DNA from: Metallyticus violacea
Taxonomy: Eukaryota > Arthropoda > Insecta > Mantodea > Metallyticidae
Direction: 5' to 3'
Length of the DNA stretch: 64,000 nucleotides
NCBI GenBank assembly: GCA_030762175.1
Contig: CM060846.1
Location: 310,778,512-310,842,511, forward strand
Below, piece by piece: positions 23,346 to 34,529 of the stretch. The notes beneath the pieces are model-generated. The model did not search any database. It had not been told where the DNA came from and saw only the letters and a program-made list of their open reading frames with translations. Position 1 is the first letter of the stretch; every line of letters begins with the position of its first letter. The position numbers and the translations under genes were made by a program.

Positions 23346-25656
23346 ACAGAGCAAGGATCGTTGGAGGAGGATCTTTATGCTGCTTAAAAGCGTGCATTGT
23401 CAAGCACACAGTTATTAATCAGTGTAAATGAAGACACTCTTCACATCACTCAAAGCTGCATAATGCAAGCGAGTGGAATATGCCGCAAGAGAGACAATAT
23501 CTAAGTGAATTTGTTCTTTTCGACCATCTCCGTTCTCTAGTGTTTAAGGCAAAGGACAGGAACTGGGTTTTGCCTCTCACGCTATTTCCAGACACCAAGA
23601 CAGAATGTTTCATTGATGAGCACAGATGCTGGATTTTTAAATGAACCTTCAACGACATATATGTCTAAGTTTGACAACTAGTCTATTAATGTATTATTTT
23701 TTTATGTTGTACCGCTATCCTGTATGTCAATTGTAGCAAAATCTCTACCAGAAGGTAACATTGTATGGTAATGGTGTTCTATAACAACAAAGTGTTTTGA
23801 GGATAACACATGTTGCCATAAAACCCCATGTTGCAGTTCTAATTTTGATAAAAAGTCGGAATACTTGATATCCCTTTCCTTGAAGCAACAGCTAGGAGAT
23901 TCAAATACAATTTCCTCTGATCTCATTCAAGTCAAAACTTATTTATCTTTACCTGAAGATCTGTTTAGGTTCAAATGTAAACCTTTCTATGCTTCTGCTT
24001 TTCGGTACTGTAAATTATATTCATGTTTAAAGCTTAATTTTAAGTGAGGGATATCGGTATTCTTAGTCCTTGTCCTGAACTTGCCACTAGTTTAAACCTG
24101 CCATTTTGTAGAAAATTTACCTTTTTGCGAAATATTCCTTCTACTTGTCACAAAATTCAGGTTTTGAGGCATCACTTCGTAGAAGACATTTTTGTAATGA
24201 TCTTAACATGAAGCAATCGTAGAGTGAAAGAGTAGGTACATTTTGTCTGTAATGCCTGCCATATTTTGTTGCCAATGTGCGGTCTTACTTGCATATTTCT
24301 CTCTTGCAAATATCTGTGAAGGTGTAGTGTTTGCCCCAATTTGTTTTAAGGAAACGATGGCCGTGTAGACAATGAAGGACAGGAAATAGTATCTTGCATA
24401 CCCTGGTATCTAATGCCATGTACTATTATACAGTACAGTTAGATTGATTTATGTGCCAGCATAGTCTGGCTGCTTACTGGAAGTCATTCGTCAAGGTCGT
24501 TTATTGCATTTGCAGGCAGCAGCTTGTAGATAGAGGAAGGCTTTGTCATCTTTGTGTATTAATTGTATTTTAATTGTTCTTCTCAAGTTATGTCACTATA
24601 TAAATATAGTAATGAAGAACGGGTTTTAATGTATTATATCTATGAGTAAAGGGATGTTTCCAGTAATGTGACAAGGCGATTTGCAAATAAATAAATAAAT
24701 AAATAAATAAAATAAAAAATCCTGGCAATGATAATCCATGTATAAAAAGTGTACGCCAACAAAGTTATGGTCTTTAAATGACAGTAAATGTGTTCTAATC
24801 TTCGTGTTCTTTAGGAAGATAAGTTAGATGAAATACAACAATTTTCCGTGCATTTCTGCTGAGCTTCAACTCTGTTATAACACGGGTTAATCCTTTAATA
24901 TTTTTTTAAATACAGTGTTATTTTATGCTTTCAGTAAAAATATGAGTTTTAATAATTCTAACATTTTCAAGACTTATTCTATTTGCGGTTGAGACTGCTG
25001 CACCTACCCCTTTAAGTAGCCACGGTGAGGCGGCCGGTAACTCCAATAACCTCACTGTGCGGAATGGCCCAATTTCTTTGCGAATCTTATAATTTTAAAT
25101 ATTTATAAATCAGATTTGCATTTGATGCACTAAATAAGTAATTAATGCATACATTAAATTCTTCTATTCCACAAAATATATTACAGACCTATTTCTAATG
25201 GTAAAAATATTTTACACCTTTCTTTTTGATAACTTTACTTGCAAGAGACGAAAATATTTTGATTTTTTTTTTTTTTCCAACTTTGATTTTACGTCTGACC
25301 CTTTTTCCCAGAATGGTGTATATACTTCTGCCTCTGCAATAGTAGTGTGGACATTTACCCTGCCCTGTTCACTGTCTTTCTGTGTAATAGCTGTTGTTAT
25401 TATTTATTACTATTATTATACTTATAACAGCTCCGCTGTCTGGTGGTGGAGTTGCTATATCTCTGGTTAGATTCCCCAATAACCGCAGACATTTTCAGTA
25501 GTATAAAGGTTTGAAATGTGGCTCATTTTTAAGAACTGCGTAGGTGTTGCGGAAGTTGGCATAGCCTCCTCTGATTAGTGGCAGTCTCCCTGGCTCTTTA
25601 GAGTCATATAAGTTATAGCTTACCAACATCATTATATCTCCTTGTTTAATTGCATT
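23346..25656. other. Non-coding DNA with possible transposon-derived frames
   Basis: Minus-strand frames at 23446-23658 and 23702-23926 are not confidently assignable. The second contains KHFVVIEHHYHTMLPSGRDF, which distantly recalls a GHT-x-P-x-DRDF pattern seen in transposon-associated insect proteins, but this is only an impression. An AAAT repeat is listed separately. Confidence 0.5.
24684..24717. repeat. (AAAT)n microsatellite
   Basis: About seven AAAT units followed by A-rich sequence. It resembles SINE B tails but no SINE body precedes it. Confidence 0.85.
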
Positions 25657-25901
25657 CTTTTAATAGGGACTTGCACCATTGCTCTCTGAAAAAGAAGTAC
25701 TCGTGATCATACGCGTAGAGTCACGTGTACATGGAGGGGATCCCTAATGAGGAATCAGCTCAATACAAAGCCACTTACTGAGACAACACAAACGTTAATA
25801 TTGAACACAAACATCCATGCTCTAAGGTGCTTCGAACACGTAACTTCGTTGAGTGGCCTGAGGGATGCGTGACTTATGCCGCTCATCCATCGAGCTGGCT
25901 C
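25657..25901 (-). mobile_element. Third tRNA-headed SINE (family C)
   Basis: On the minus strand it starts GAGCCAGCTCGATGGATGAG, with an A-box-like AGCTCGATGGATGAGCGG. About 30 to 35 bases later comes a B-box-like GTGTTCGAAGCAC. A non-tRNA body follows and ends near a TTAAAAG tail at 25657. It shares no body sequence with families A or B. Only one copy was recognised, so family status rests on the tRNA-like head and needs other copies for confirmation. Confidence 0.55.
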
Positions 25902-26157
25902 TTAATTTTGTTATTACTATTAATATACATTTATTGTATCGAATGAATACAACCTGACGCTGCTATCAATGTGATAACACCGACACGGGCGGCAGAGGTC
26001 GTTAGACACGCGCTGATGAATACTGCCAGGGCCGTCTAGAAGTGATATTTTCTTTTGGGATTCTGTCAGCGCTCATTGATATTCTTTAAGATCAGATATA
26101 TGGCTGTTTCCCTACCGTCGGATGATAATAGTTTCAAACAATTAGGAAAGCCCTATA

Positions 26158-26206
26158 CAAGGTGATTAAAAAACCGCGCCACCCAATTAACTTTTGAAAC
26201 ATGTAG
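26158..26206. repeat. Left terminal inverted repeat of the mariner-like element
   Basis: Its reverse complement aligns with 28124-28172 over about 50 bases with mismatches and a small gap. It is directly preceded by TATA. Confidence 0.75.
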
Positions 26207-26523
26207 TTTACTGACTGGTGATGGTCATACACCTAGCGGGAACTCAAAAATGATATGCTCAAATTTGTCTACTTATGGTTTAAGAATTTTAAAATAAACA
26301 TCCAATAAATTTTTACATTTTCGAATTTTGCTTATTTTTTTTCCCTAAAGTATATACACTAGATACTTATGTACATATTAGTGCCACTATAAAAAGTGTG
26401 TTTTCAAATATAAAATACTCCTTCCGTATACAAAAGGAAGAAACAAGCTAACTAGGTAATGGTCTCTCCGGGAACCGTCCTAATCAAGAAAAATGTTCCA
26501 TGGAAATTCATGCTGAAATCAAA

Positions 26524-26763
26524 CCGCTACGGTGGCCGAGGTCGTAAAGGCGCAGACACGTGAGCGAGAGGTCCTCCCTGACTTGAGTTTTTTCCAAAGT
26601 TTTTCAGTCCTCATAAATGGAAAATGCCTGGGAGGCATGGTAAACTTAGACCTGCAACGTTTCCTTAAAAAATCCCAAATTACCATTTCATCTCACGTAT
26701 CCTCAGTGTCTATCACTTGTGGTGCCTCAGTAGTAAAAACGAACGTTAAACACTATAAAAATA
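26524..26763 (+). mobile_element. SINE family A copy nested in the mariner-like element
   Basis: The head (GGTGGCCGAGGTCGTAAAGG) is intact, but sequence from just after GAGAGGTC to CTCCCTGACT is deleted, removing the B box. The body and the terminal ACGAACGTTAAACAC remain. Near-identical CTGAAAT-AAA strings (26513-26523 and 26764-26774, one mismatch) look like the target-site duplication. It inserted after the transposon did. A 119-codon frame through it is incidental. Confidence 0.88.
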
Positions 26764-28034
26764 CTGAAATGAAAAACTTTATTTTGACATATCATAAAAA
26801 GGCACAGTTACAGTTAAAAGTTTTTTATAAGGTACAGTATTTGCGGACTTGCGGGCCACGTATACTGGGCCCTTCCTTTTTCCTAAAATGAACATTTTGT
26901 TAAAACTGATGACATTCAGCTACTTGACAAAGTGCCAGTCGATCATAAAACCATTTAATGAATGACTTAAACGGACTTTAGGAATGTTTTGCATCGCTTT
27001 TTTACTTAATGTTGCAGATCTTTTAAGTCTCTGGGTTTCACGAACTAGGTCTAAAAGCAACAAATTTAGGAATTTTGTTAGACGTTCTCTTTGAACGCTC
27101 CTACCAATCCATCTTTATGGAAAGAACCCGGTAAAATACCGATCCATAGTGAGCTGGAGCTCCATTTTTTTCGAAACAGGTAATCTTCTGGAAGCTCTTA
27201 GTTGGTTGGATTTGGAAACAACTTTTTGACTGTCGGTACTATGTGAATTTGAACCAAATCCAAGCATCTAGTGAGAAAAGGATCTATGATTTGGTTCCCA
27301 ACAATTCCAGCGCAAACATTAAAATTTTGCAGACGTTGGGTGTAGTTCTCCATCTATTGCGGATGTACTGTAACAAGTATCAGCAATTAGTTGTGCCTGT
27401 TGAGGAAATCATCCAGGAAGAATGTAGCTTTACCTGAGAATAGAATTGTCTAAGAAAAACTAGGGTTTGTTGAGAATTTCCAATACTCATTTAGAAAAAA
27501 CCTACAAAATCGGGATCGTCTGCTAAAACTTACTGCAAAAATTGAATTTTATAAAATGTTGCTTCATACATTTATTGATTTTCATCACGGGTCTTATTTG
27601 AATCTAACGTCTTTTTAGTACATTTTGAATTTTTGCCCACTGAGAAGAACGTTTAATGTAATGTTTTCAATAATTGGACTTTTCGGACGGCCTGATCTTG
27701 ATAAATTCTTAATGCTATCAGTTTGGGTAAATTTCCTTACCATCTTATTTAATGTTGTATGTGGAATTGGATTACAGTCCGGATGCATATCATTAAATTA
27801 GTCGCCTCTAAATCAGATCGCTGCCTGACTCCACATAACCAACCATAATTTAAGTTTGAATTCTTTCCCTTTGGCTGTATATTGGATACATTTTGGCAAG
27901 ATTAAATACTTCAATATTTTCTATGAATAAAACTATTTCTATGGGTATTTGGTACATTTTGAAAAGCTCTTAATGAACGTTATTTGAAAATGTAAAAATA
28001 TATCGAATATCTCAATTAAAATAAATATTTAGCA

Positions 28035-28059
28035 TCACTTCCGGTTAAACCGGAAGTGA
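28035..28059. repeat. Near-perfect palindrome inside the transposon
   Basis: TCACTTCCGGTT and AACCGGAAGTGA are 12-bp inverted arms around a single A. It lies about 65 bp inside the right inverted repeat, between it and the transposase start. It might be a sub-terminal transposase-binding site, but that is only a guess from position. Confidence 0.8.
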
Positions 28060-28123
28060 AAATTTCTGAAATATAATTTTTGATTTCCCGGTATGTGGCC
28101 CTTTCCGCACACATATCAGAAAA

Positions 28124-28172
28124 CTACGTGCTTCAAAAGTAAGAGAGGCGCGGGCTTTTGAACTAATTCTGT
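28124..28172. repeat. Right terminal inverted repeat of the mariner-like element
   Basis: Contains CTACGTGCTTCAAAAGT and AGGCGCGGGCTTTTG, matching the reverse complement of 26158-26206. It is followed directly by TATA. Confidence 0.72.
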
Positions 28173-28815
28173 ATATAAACATATTTATGCAATAAAGCAT
28201 AATTTTGAAAATGATTCATTTATCACCTTCCCCAGTAACTTACTCGTGCTTTGTGAACAGCCCTTGCTAAGCCACCATTCTAAATCCCTACTTAGAGTGC
28301 GCTTCTCAAGTAAGAACATTTTAAGATGTTATGTAAATGATATTGGGTATGCACGAAAGGGTGTCCCAAATTGATCTGCACCCTTAATTGAAGATACAGT
28401 AATCTCATTAAGAAACGTTAAAAGCTTTTTAATATTCTCATATTATATATATATATATATATATATTATCTGTATCTAACTACTATCTTGTGGCCATTAT
28501 TGCTAAAGTACGAAGAAAAAATATTAAAGAACCAAAATAACGCCCATTCACTTAGGTAAATGCAAAAATTGTCGGAAAGAAATCCTACCTGCAAATGATA
28601 CTCGTAATTTGAATTTTTAGTGGGTACCTACGACTGCTTCAAAATAAGTCATAGAACCACAATGAATACTCAAGGATTAGCTCAAGTTATACCTGGCAGC
28701 AAGCATAGCACTCGAGAAAAATGAAAACAGCAGAATAAACAGAACATAGAATGAGAAGGTTCATAATTCAAGAAAAAATATAAATTAAAAGTATGGTCAT
28801 TGACCCTGTTTCGAT
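28173..28815. other. Non-coding DNA with TA microsatellite
   Basis: A (TA) repeat lies at 28444-28467. A GGGTGTCCCAAATTGATCTG string at 28360-28380 resembles the ends of some mariner-like elements, but no partner repeat was found. Confidence 0.55.
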
Positions 28816-29039
28816 CACCACGGGCGGCCCAGGTCGTTAAGGCGCGGACTCGTGAGCAGGAGGTCTGGCGTTTTCCAGGTTTTCCTCAACCCTCATAAAT
28901 GGCAAATAACGGGAAGGTATCCTAAACCTAGCGTTTCCTTCCTTTAAAAAAAATCTTTCCCAATATATCATTTCATCTCATGTATCATCAGTGTCCACCG
29001 CCTGTGGCGTCTCAGTAGTAAAAACGGCGTTAAACACAG
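28816..29039 (+). mobile_element. SINE family A copy lacking the B box
   Basis: The head (CACCACGGGCGGCCCAGGTCG, GCGCGGACTCGTGAGC) is followed by GGAGGTCTGG and then directly by GTTTTCCAGG. The sequence containing the B box and the start of the body is gone. The remainder of the body and the terminal AAAACGGCGTTAAACAC are kept. Confidence 0.88.
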
Positions 29040-29041
29040 TT

Positions 29042-29840
29042 AAAAAAAACCCGATTTTTCCACTATTTTTAAGTTTCACACATTGTAAACTTCGTTCTTT
29101 ATGTTTAAAAATAACTCAAATGAAGGTTCGAACTATTTTTATTATAGCTAAACAAATCTATGTATGCTTTGTATTGGTATATTTAAGTATTTTATTTATT
29201 TCGTTGATGCTGTTTCAGCATTTCGATTTCTATAGCATTGTGATATAGTTTTTCAGATGAAAAGGTGAATTTTTAAGAAAGTAAGCATATATATTTTGAT
29301 TTTTATAACATTTTCACAAGAGGGATGCAATTTAAATGGTATTTAGAATTATTTTAAAGTAATTTCAAGTAATATATTAACAAATATATCAGGTTTCAGT
29401 ATTCTATTTTAATGTTTTCTAAAGTGCTATTTCCACTTCAGCATTTTAAATTTCGCTATATTATTAGAAGTAGATGTCCATTAAAAATACCTACGACGGA
29501 CATAAAACAATAAAATTCAAGTAAAATACTCAATCTCATTTTTGATGGAACTTTGTGTCAGAATGCAAACTAAAGTTTTTATTAATAAAGAATTCTGATA
29601 TAAATTAAGCTAAAACAAATTGCTTATACAATACATTTTAACAAGCTCTGGACCTCGCTTCTTCAAGTGATGAGATCGTTATGTGCTAGTACAAAAACAC
29701 AGGTGTTATTCAATTACCTGGGAATGAACATTACGAAACCTTGGCGTGCTGGTCATGTTTGACCGCCATTAGTTCTCACAAAATCCCTTTATTTCTGTCC
29801 GCGATGTGAAATGAAATCTCGCACTGTTAAACCTGCACGT
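29042..29840. other. AT-rich non-coding DNA
   Basis: No repeat or gene recognised. The composition shifts to higher G+C after about 29750. Confidence 0.6.
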
Positions 29841-29842
29841 AG

Positions 29843-30274
29843 GAACCATATCCTGGTTCCACAGCGTCACAAACAACCTTCTTTTCCCATTATAATCCTC
29901 GGAAAGTTCATTTTAAGTGCGCTGGCAACACGTATAATTTACGTCATATATATTACTTAGAGAATGGACATGACCAAAGCTTCGGAGCAACGTCTCTTGC
30001 GGCAGCGACCAGGTTAAGACCGGGTTATCGCCGATGCCCTTCTCAGCAGTTTTCCAAAGTATTACGGTTTGTTTTTATAACTTGCAGCGACAAAGAACGG
30101 ACCACCAAGTCTTCCAGCCTTACAAAGCTGCACATAAATATTCATTGTGAACTACGTAGCAATTCACCGAGCTGGACATCCAACACTTTATTATCTAGCG
30201 CAGCCACGAGTTTTACCGCAATCCTGGACGACCTGCTAACTGCTGGATGGAGTTTCATAGCTTATAAAATATGA
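29843..30274 (+). other. 143-codon stop-free frame without ATG, possible exon
   Basis: Between a TAG at 29840-29842 and a TGA at 30272-30274 one plus-strand frame stays open for 143 codons but contains no methionine codon. The patch is visibly richer in G+C than its surroundings, which itself makes stops rarer. The predicted residues show no motif I recognise. A GT with donor-like context (CCAG then GTTAAG) lies at about 30010, and acceptor-like TTGCAG strings are present (for example ending at 30087). It could be an exon fragment of a host gene, an old element, or chance. Confidence 0.25.
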
Positions 30275-31985
30275 GCATGTTAAAATAGTGGGAAGAAAAT
30301 AATCATCTAATGCAAGCTGAGGCCAACATCTTTCCATAAGCGATCTGAAACCCTCGTAAACTGCCTTATGAACTTCACCTGTTCCTTTTTTGTATTTTTG
30401 TATCCCTTTTTTTCTTACAAGTATATTTACTACCTTGTTTATACTCTTTATAGAGCGAATATCGTGGAAAGTGTGGTACTAATATTACTAAGAATAATAA
30501 ATTACCATTTCTAAATAATATTAAAAGTTTCTCATTGATATTTAAACATTTTGACATGTTGTAATTAACGTAATTACACTGTACAGTATTGTATTTTGTA
30601 TTTAAAACATTACTTTGTGTTATACATTTTACAACACGCAACTCATATAAAAGCAATGCACAACTTATCACACTATTTTCTTTTGTTTTTATTTTATAAG
30701 AAGACTTAATAGATACGATGCTCTTGGAATTTCAAGATATTAGATAAACTTATTACATCTTGAGAAATTAAATGTATAATTTCCTTGGAAATTATATCCT
30801 GTACGTAATCAAAGGCTGAACACTTCTAGATATGACCATATTTGTGCATCACGATAATTACAACTTTTAGTGCTGCACATACAAGGGAAATACTTCCGTG
30901 GCACAATTTTTTAACCAGCCGTAATGTCTACTTTTTATCGGTGTATGCGATACTAACATTTTTTATGAAATTTATTGTATAGAGTCTGACAATATTTGAG
31001 GAACATTTTTTTATTAACTTGATATGCGCAACATTTTACGAAATTGAGTTATACATACCATCTGCACTGGGTTATGAAATCAGATTTCGCATTACTCTAT
31101 CCATGTAGGGTATAGAGAGAAAAGAATATTAATAACTTTGACAAAGCTTGACAAATGCGCTCGCTCATTTAACACAAACGTCGATAGATGTTATTAATTT
31201 CATGGTATTAAACGAAATGCTTTATCAGTGAAATATAATGTGAACGTGCTACGTGCATTAATTGCTGTTTCATTGTTGAGATTTGTTCGTTTTCCTGCTC
31301 ATTTCTGCAAGCGACGACAAAACGAATTATACTATATAAGTTTCATTTCAAGGTGAACGTACAGCGAGTCCTTTCATATACATAATCATAAGCAAAGACT
31401 GTATTATATCTGCTCAAAATACTTATATGGACATTCCTGTGGTGGTGAAGGTGGATTAGGTTACTCGTAAGCCGGGAACCAAGGTAGTATAAATTCCTAG
31501 ACCATTATGCTGAGCGAAGAAAATAGTAAGTGTGTTCAAAATCCAATTACAATTTTTGAAATTCCAAAAAGTGGAAAGAAATTCTATTATTATGTGCTAG
31601 GAAAGGCATGCAGATAAACGCATTGGACCTGAATAGAGATGGTAATCAGTGTATCGCGAATAATTCAAGATTAGTGCATTTCGTTTTGTATTCTGCACTT
31701 AGTTATGCAGTAAAGTATTGTATATGTATTACTATGCAATTTATAGTTATATATTTAATGAACTATTAAACATAAAATCAAATATGCATGACTAACAATT
31801 GCTAAGAATGTAAAAATATTAAACAATAAAATAAATATAAATACTTTCACCTTAATACAAATTAACAGAAATTCAATATTACAAAATAGTTTTTATACTG
31901 AACCTACCAAAATCAGTTACATCTTAAATTCAATAGTAGTGTTATTAATAGTACTATTAATAAAATACACAGGCTATACACTCAC
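30275..31985. other. AT-rich non-coding DNA
   Basis: A 98-codon minus-strand frame (30375-30671) is compositionally K/N/Y-rich as expected for chance frames in AT-rich sequence. No gene called. Confidence 0.6.
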
Positions 31986-31988
31986 ATG

Positions 31989-32076
<88 letters not shown>

Positions 32077-32077
32077 T
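31989..32077. repeat. (TAA)n abutting (TTA)n, a self-complementary microsatellite
   Basis: About eight TAA units switch at about 32013 to roughly twenty TTA/ATT units with one TTTTT interruption. Because the two halves are complementary, a single strand can fold back. A low-complexity N-then-I frame runs through it and is not a gene. Confidence 0.95.
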
Positions 32078-32079
32078 AT

Positions 32080-33030
32080 ATCATTTTATACTGTATCTAC
32101 ATGATATATTCAGCATACAGTCTAAATGATAGATCCAGTTTATAGTTTTATCAACTATAAATGGTAACAATCAATATTAAATATTTATCCAATTGTACAT
32201 CAACGAAAAAAATATTTCTACACCTATCGGGTTTTGAAAAAAACTTAAGACTTTTTAGGAAATGTAGTTTTATTAGATACATTACATTAACTTTCAGTTT
32301 TTCAGTACAGTTTTAGGACGGAAAATGTATACTAATGAAGCTATACCACAATAAAACGCACAAAGCTAGTTTTCTTTATAGTATTTTGTGCATTTATTGA
32401 GTTTTGAAATAAACACTCTTCAATTGGAATGCAGAAGTTAAAAAACTATATTGTGTTATTTATTCAAATGCTTAAAACATATTTAACTGCACAAAAGATT
32501 AAGATCGTTTCTAATGAGTACTTACTGCCTGATCAATAATGGAATACCACGCTTGGTAGCAGAGCTGATCTATATTCTATGCGGGCACACCCTGGCAGAT
32601 ATATTTTACTCTAGGATAATGAGATAGAACGCACCAGTTGGCCAAATAACGATCAAAGAAAAACCTTCCCTGCCACCATTTTGTCCTTCTTAAGCTATAT
32701 ATCCGGGATGAAATCGAACCCGAATCGTTTTAGAGCGGTTATTTGCAGCCGATTTCTCAATTCTATTGCATTTATTGTCAGCTATTCCCTTCCTAAGATA
32801 ATCGATGTTTAATTTCCTATTTTGTGGTTCATCATCTCGAGTTAAATCAAACGAAATAATCTATAAGATTTAAACTACGGTAGCAGGGCGGTAATAAATT
32901 TGATGTAGAAAAGTAAGGGCATGTAGCTTGGTATGTTTGTGACCCATTTTTTCAATGCATAATATTGCAACTAAATGTACTCAAAAGTTTCAAACAAAGA
33001 AGAATTATAATAAATTACTTCTGTAACATA
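32080..33030. other. Non-coding DNA with a possible SINE-like remnant
   Basis: On the minus strand near 32700-32720, CGGGTTCGATTTCATCCC looks like a pol III B box and is followed by a body extending to about 32540. No clear A box is visible, so the call is tentative. Confidence 0.35.
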
Positions 33031-33043
33031 TATTTCGTCAAAC

Positions 33044-33350
33044 CTTTTATTTATTTATTTATTTGATTTATATACTGAAGATCTCTTACATCTCAGGTCA
33101 TTAGCTTCCCATTCAAATCAGGGCGTCAAACGGCCGACAAATTTTGCTCAGAGGCCTCATTTTTTCAGGTATGAGGTTCTTTATCGTGCTGTAAATGTAC
33201 GACACGGGACCCAAAGCTTTACTTCCCTTCCAAAGGAAGCCATACTTAGGATTTTTACGCCCCAAAAATCCATCGATCCTGGCCGGGATCGAACCCGCGA
33301 TCTTGGGTTTAGGAGGCAAATATGGTTACCACTGCACCACCAGGAACGAC
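33044..33350 (-). mobile_element. SINE family B copy with 9-bp target-site duplication
   Basis: The plus strand shows the AAATAAAT tail complement (TTTATTTATTTATTT), then CATCTCAGGTCATTAGC, the core (AAAGCTTTACTTCCCTTCC) and the B-box complement (GGCCGGGATCGAACCCGCG). It ends at the head complement TGGTTACCACTGCACCACC. TCGTCAAAC flanks it at 33035-33043 and 33351-33359. It forms an inverted pair with the copy at 33756-33997. Confidence 0.93.
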
Positions 33351-33755
33351 TCGTCAAACTGTGAGAAATGTTACAGTGTTAAAGTTTTCTCCAATTTGCA
33401 TAGGTTCATTAAAAAGATTTGATTTGTGAAACGTTTAAAAGATCAATAAATAAACTATGCGTTTTACACTACAGGATTTCCTATTTTTAGGGCTGTAAGC
33501 ACCATATGAACCATATAACAGTTGTTAAAATTACACCGCAGTAATTTTAGAGATAGTAGAGATGTCTTAGGCAAGAAACTTGAGATAGGTATCTGTTGAA
33601 ACAAATTACCAAGTTACGGTATGAAGTTTTTCAAGGATAAGAGCGCCACTCACTACTAAAGCTTCCATTCAAATGATGCTACCGAAATTGTAGAGCATGT
33701 CTGTTTGCTGCAGTTGTTATCATATAAAAGCGGAACATTATCATAAAATTCCTCT

Positions 33756-33997
33756 TAAACCCAAGATCGGGGATTCGATCCCGGTCAGGCCCATTGGATT
33801 TTTTCAGACGTAAAAATCCGTCGGAAGGGAAGTAAAGCCGTGGGTCCCGTGTCGTACATTTACGACACGATAAAGAGCCTTAAGCCTGAAAGAAGAGGCC
33901 TCTGAGCAAAATTTGTCGGCCCTTTCACGCGCTGAATTGAATGGGACTTTGATGCCCTCAATGTTAAAGGGCGTCCGTAAATAATCAAATAAAAATA
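33756..33997 (+). mobile_element. SINE family B copy, 5'-truncated inside the head
   Basis: It begins at CTTAAACCCAAGATCGGGG, in the anticodon-arm region of the head. The B box (GATTCGATCCCGG) and core (GGAAGGGAAGTAAAGCCGTG, GAAGAGGCCTCTGAGC) follow, and it ends GGGCGTCCGTAAATAATC. It is only about 400 bases from an oppositely oriented copy, so a transcript through both could form a long imperfect hairpin. Confidence 0.9.
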
Positions 33998-34525
33998 ATC
34001 AAATTCGAGTTTTGTGATTACTTTGTTTAATTTTCATATTTTATTTTTACAATTCTGCATAACATTATAGGCCTCCTTTTTAATTTTGATGTTTTAAATT
34101 AGTTCAGTGAGCTAAAAATATAATTATTTTATTTATATTTACAAAATAAATACATAGCAATAAATAGATTCAGTGCCACACTCTCGTATGACAAGTCCCA
34201 GATATTGGATATTTAATAACACTACCTCTTTAAAATGAGTTATAGGAAATTTAGATAGTTTTAACACTGATCTATCAGCATCCAATTTCAACTTTATCAG
34301 CACACAATTCATACTTTTTCTTCGTGGATCATAGATACTTGTTTAAGGCAGCTCTACAATCTCTGAAATTATTGCTTAGTAGATTAAAAGTTCTAAAAAT
34401 GTAAAGTAGGTCCAGTGTTATTGTCCACTAATATCCTTAAAGGAATAAATAAATAAATGTCGTTAAATGCTCACAGAGAGATGACATATTTTTGATTTTT
34501 TTTCCTGCGTTTTTGATATTTTATA
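33998..34525. other. Non-coding AT-rich spacer
   Basis: Nothing recognised. Confidence 0.6.
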
Positions 34526-34529
34526 TGTA

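Larger units (their letters stand above)
26158..28172 (-). mobile_element. Mariner-like DNA transposon, near full length, inactivated
   Basis: Terminal inverted repeats are visible. The left end (26158-26206, CAAGGTGATTAAAAAACCGC onward) matches the right end (28124-28172) in reverse complement through CTAC-TG-TTTCAAAAGT and GGCGCGG. Both ends abut TATA, consistent with TA target duplication. Between them the minus strand carries a broken transposase. In order, it has an N-terminal HTH/linker region (VRKFTQTDSIKNLSRSGRP), LFSGKATFF in place of the usual FTDEATF, and FEKNGAPAHYGS in place of FQQDGAPAHY. A damaged W-ERS region (normally WIGRGG) follows. The first catalytic Asp reads Gly and the second reads Asn. 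A SINE A lies within the element's 3' half. It encodes no functional enzyme. Confidence 0.85.

Noticed and set aside
26532..26891. 119-codon plus-strand frame as a gene
   Set aside because: It starts inside the head of a SINE A copy and reads through the SINE body into the transposon.
28360..28395. A second mariner end (GGGTGTCCCAAATTG)
   Set aside because: No matching inverted partner or transposase sequence was found within several kilobases.
31939..32145. N/I-rich 68-codon frame
   Set aside because: Low-complexity translation of the TAA/TTA microsatellite.
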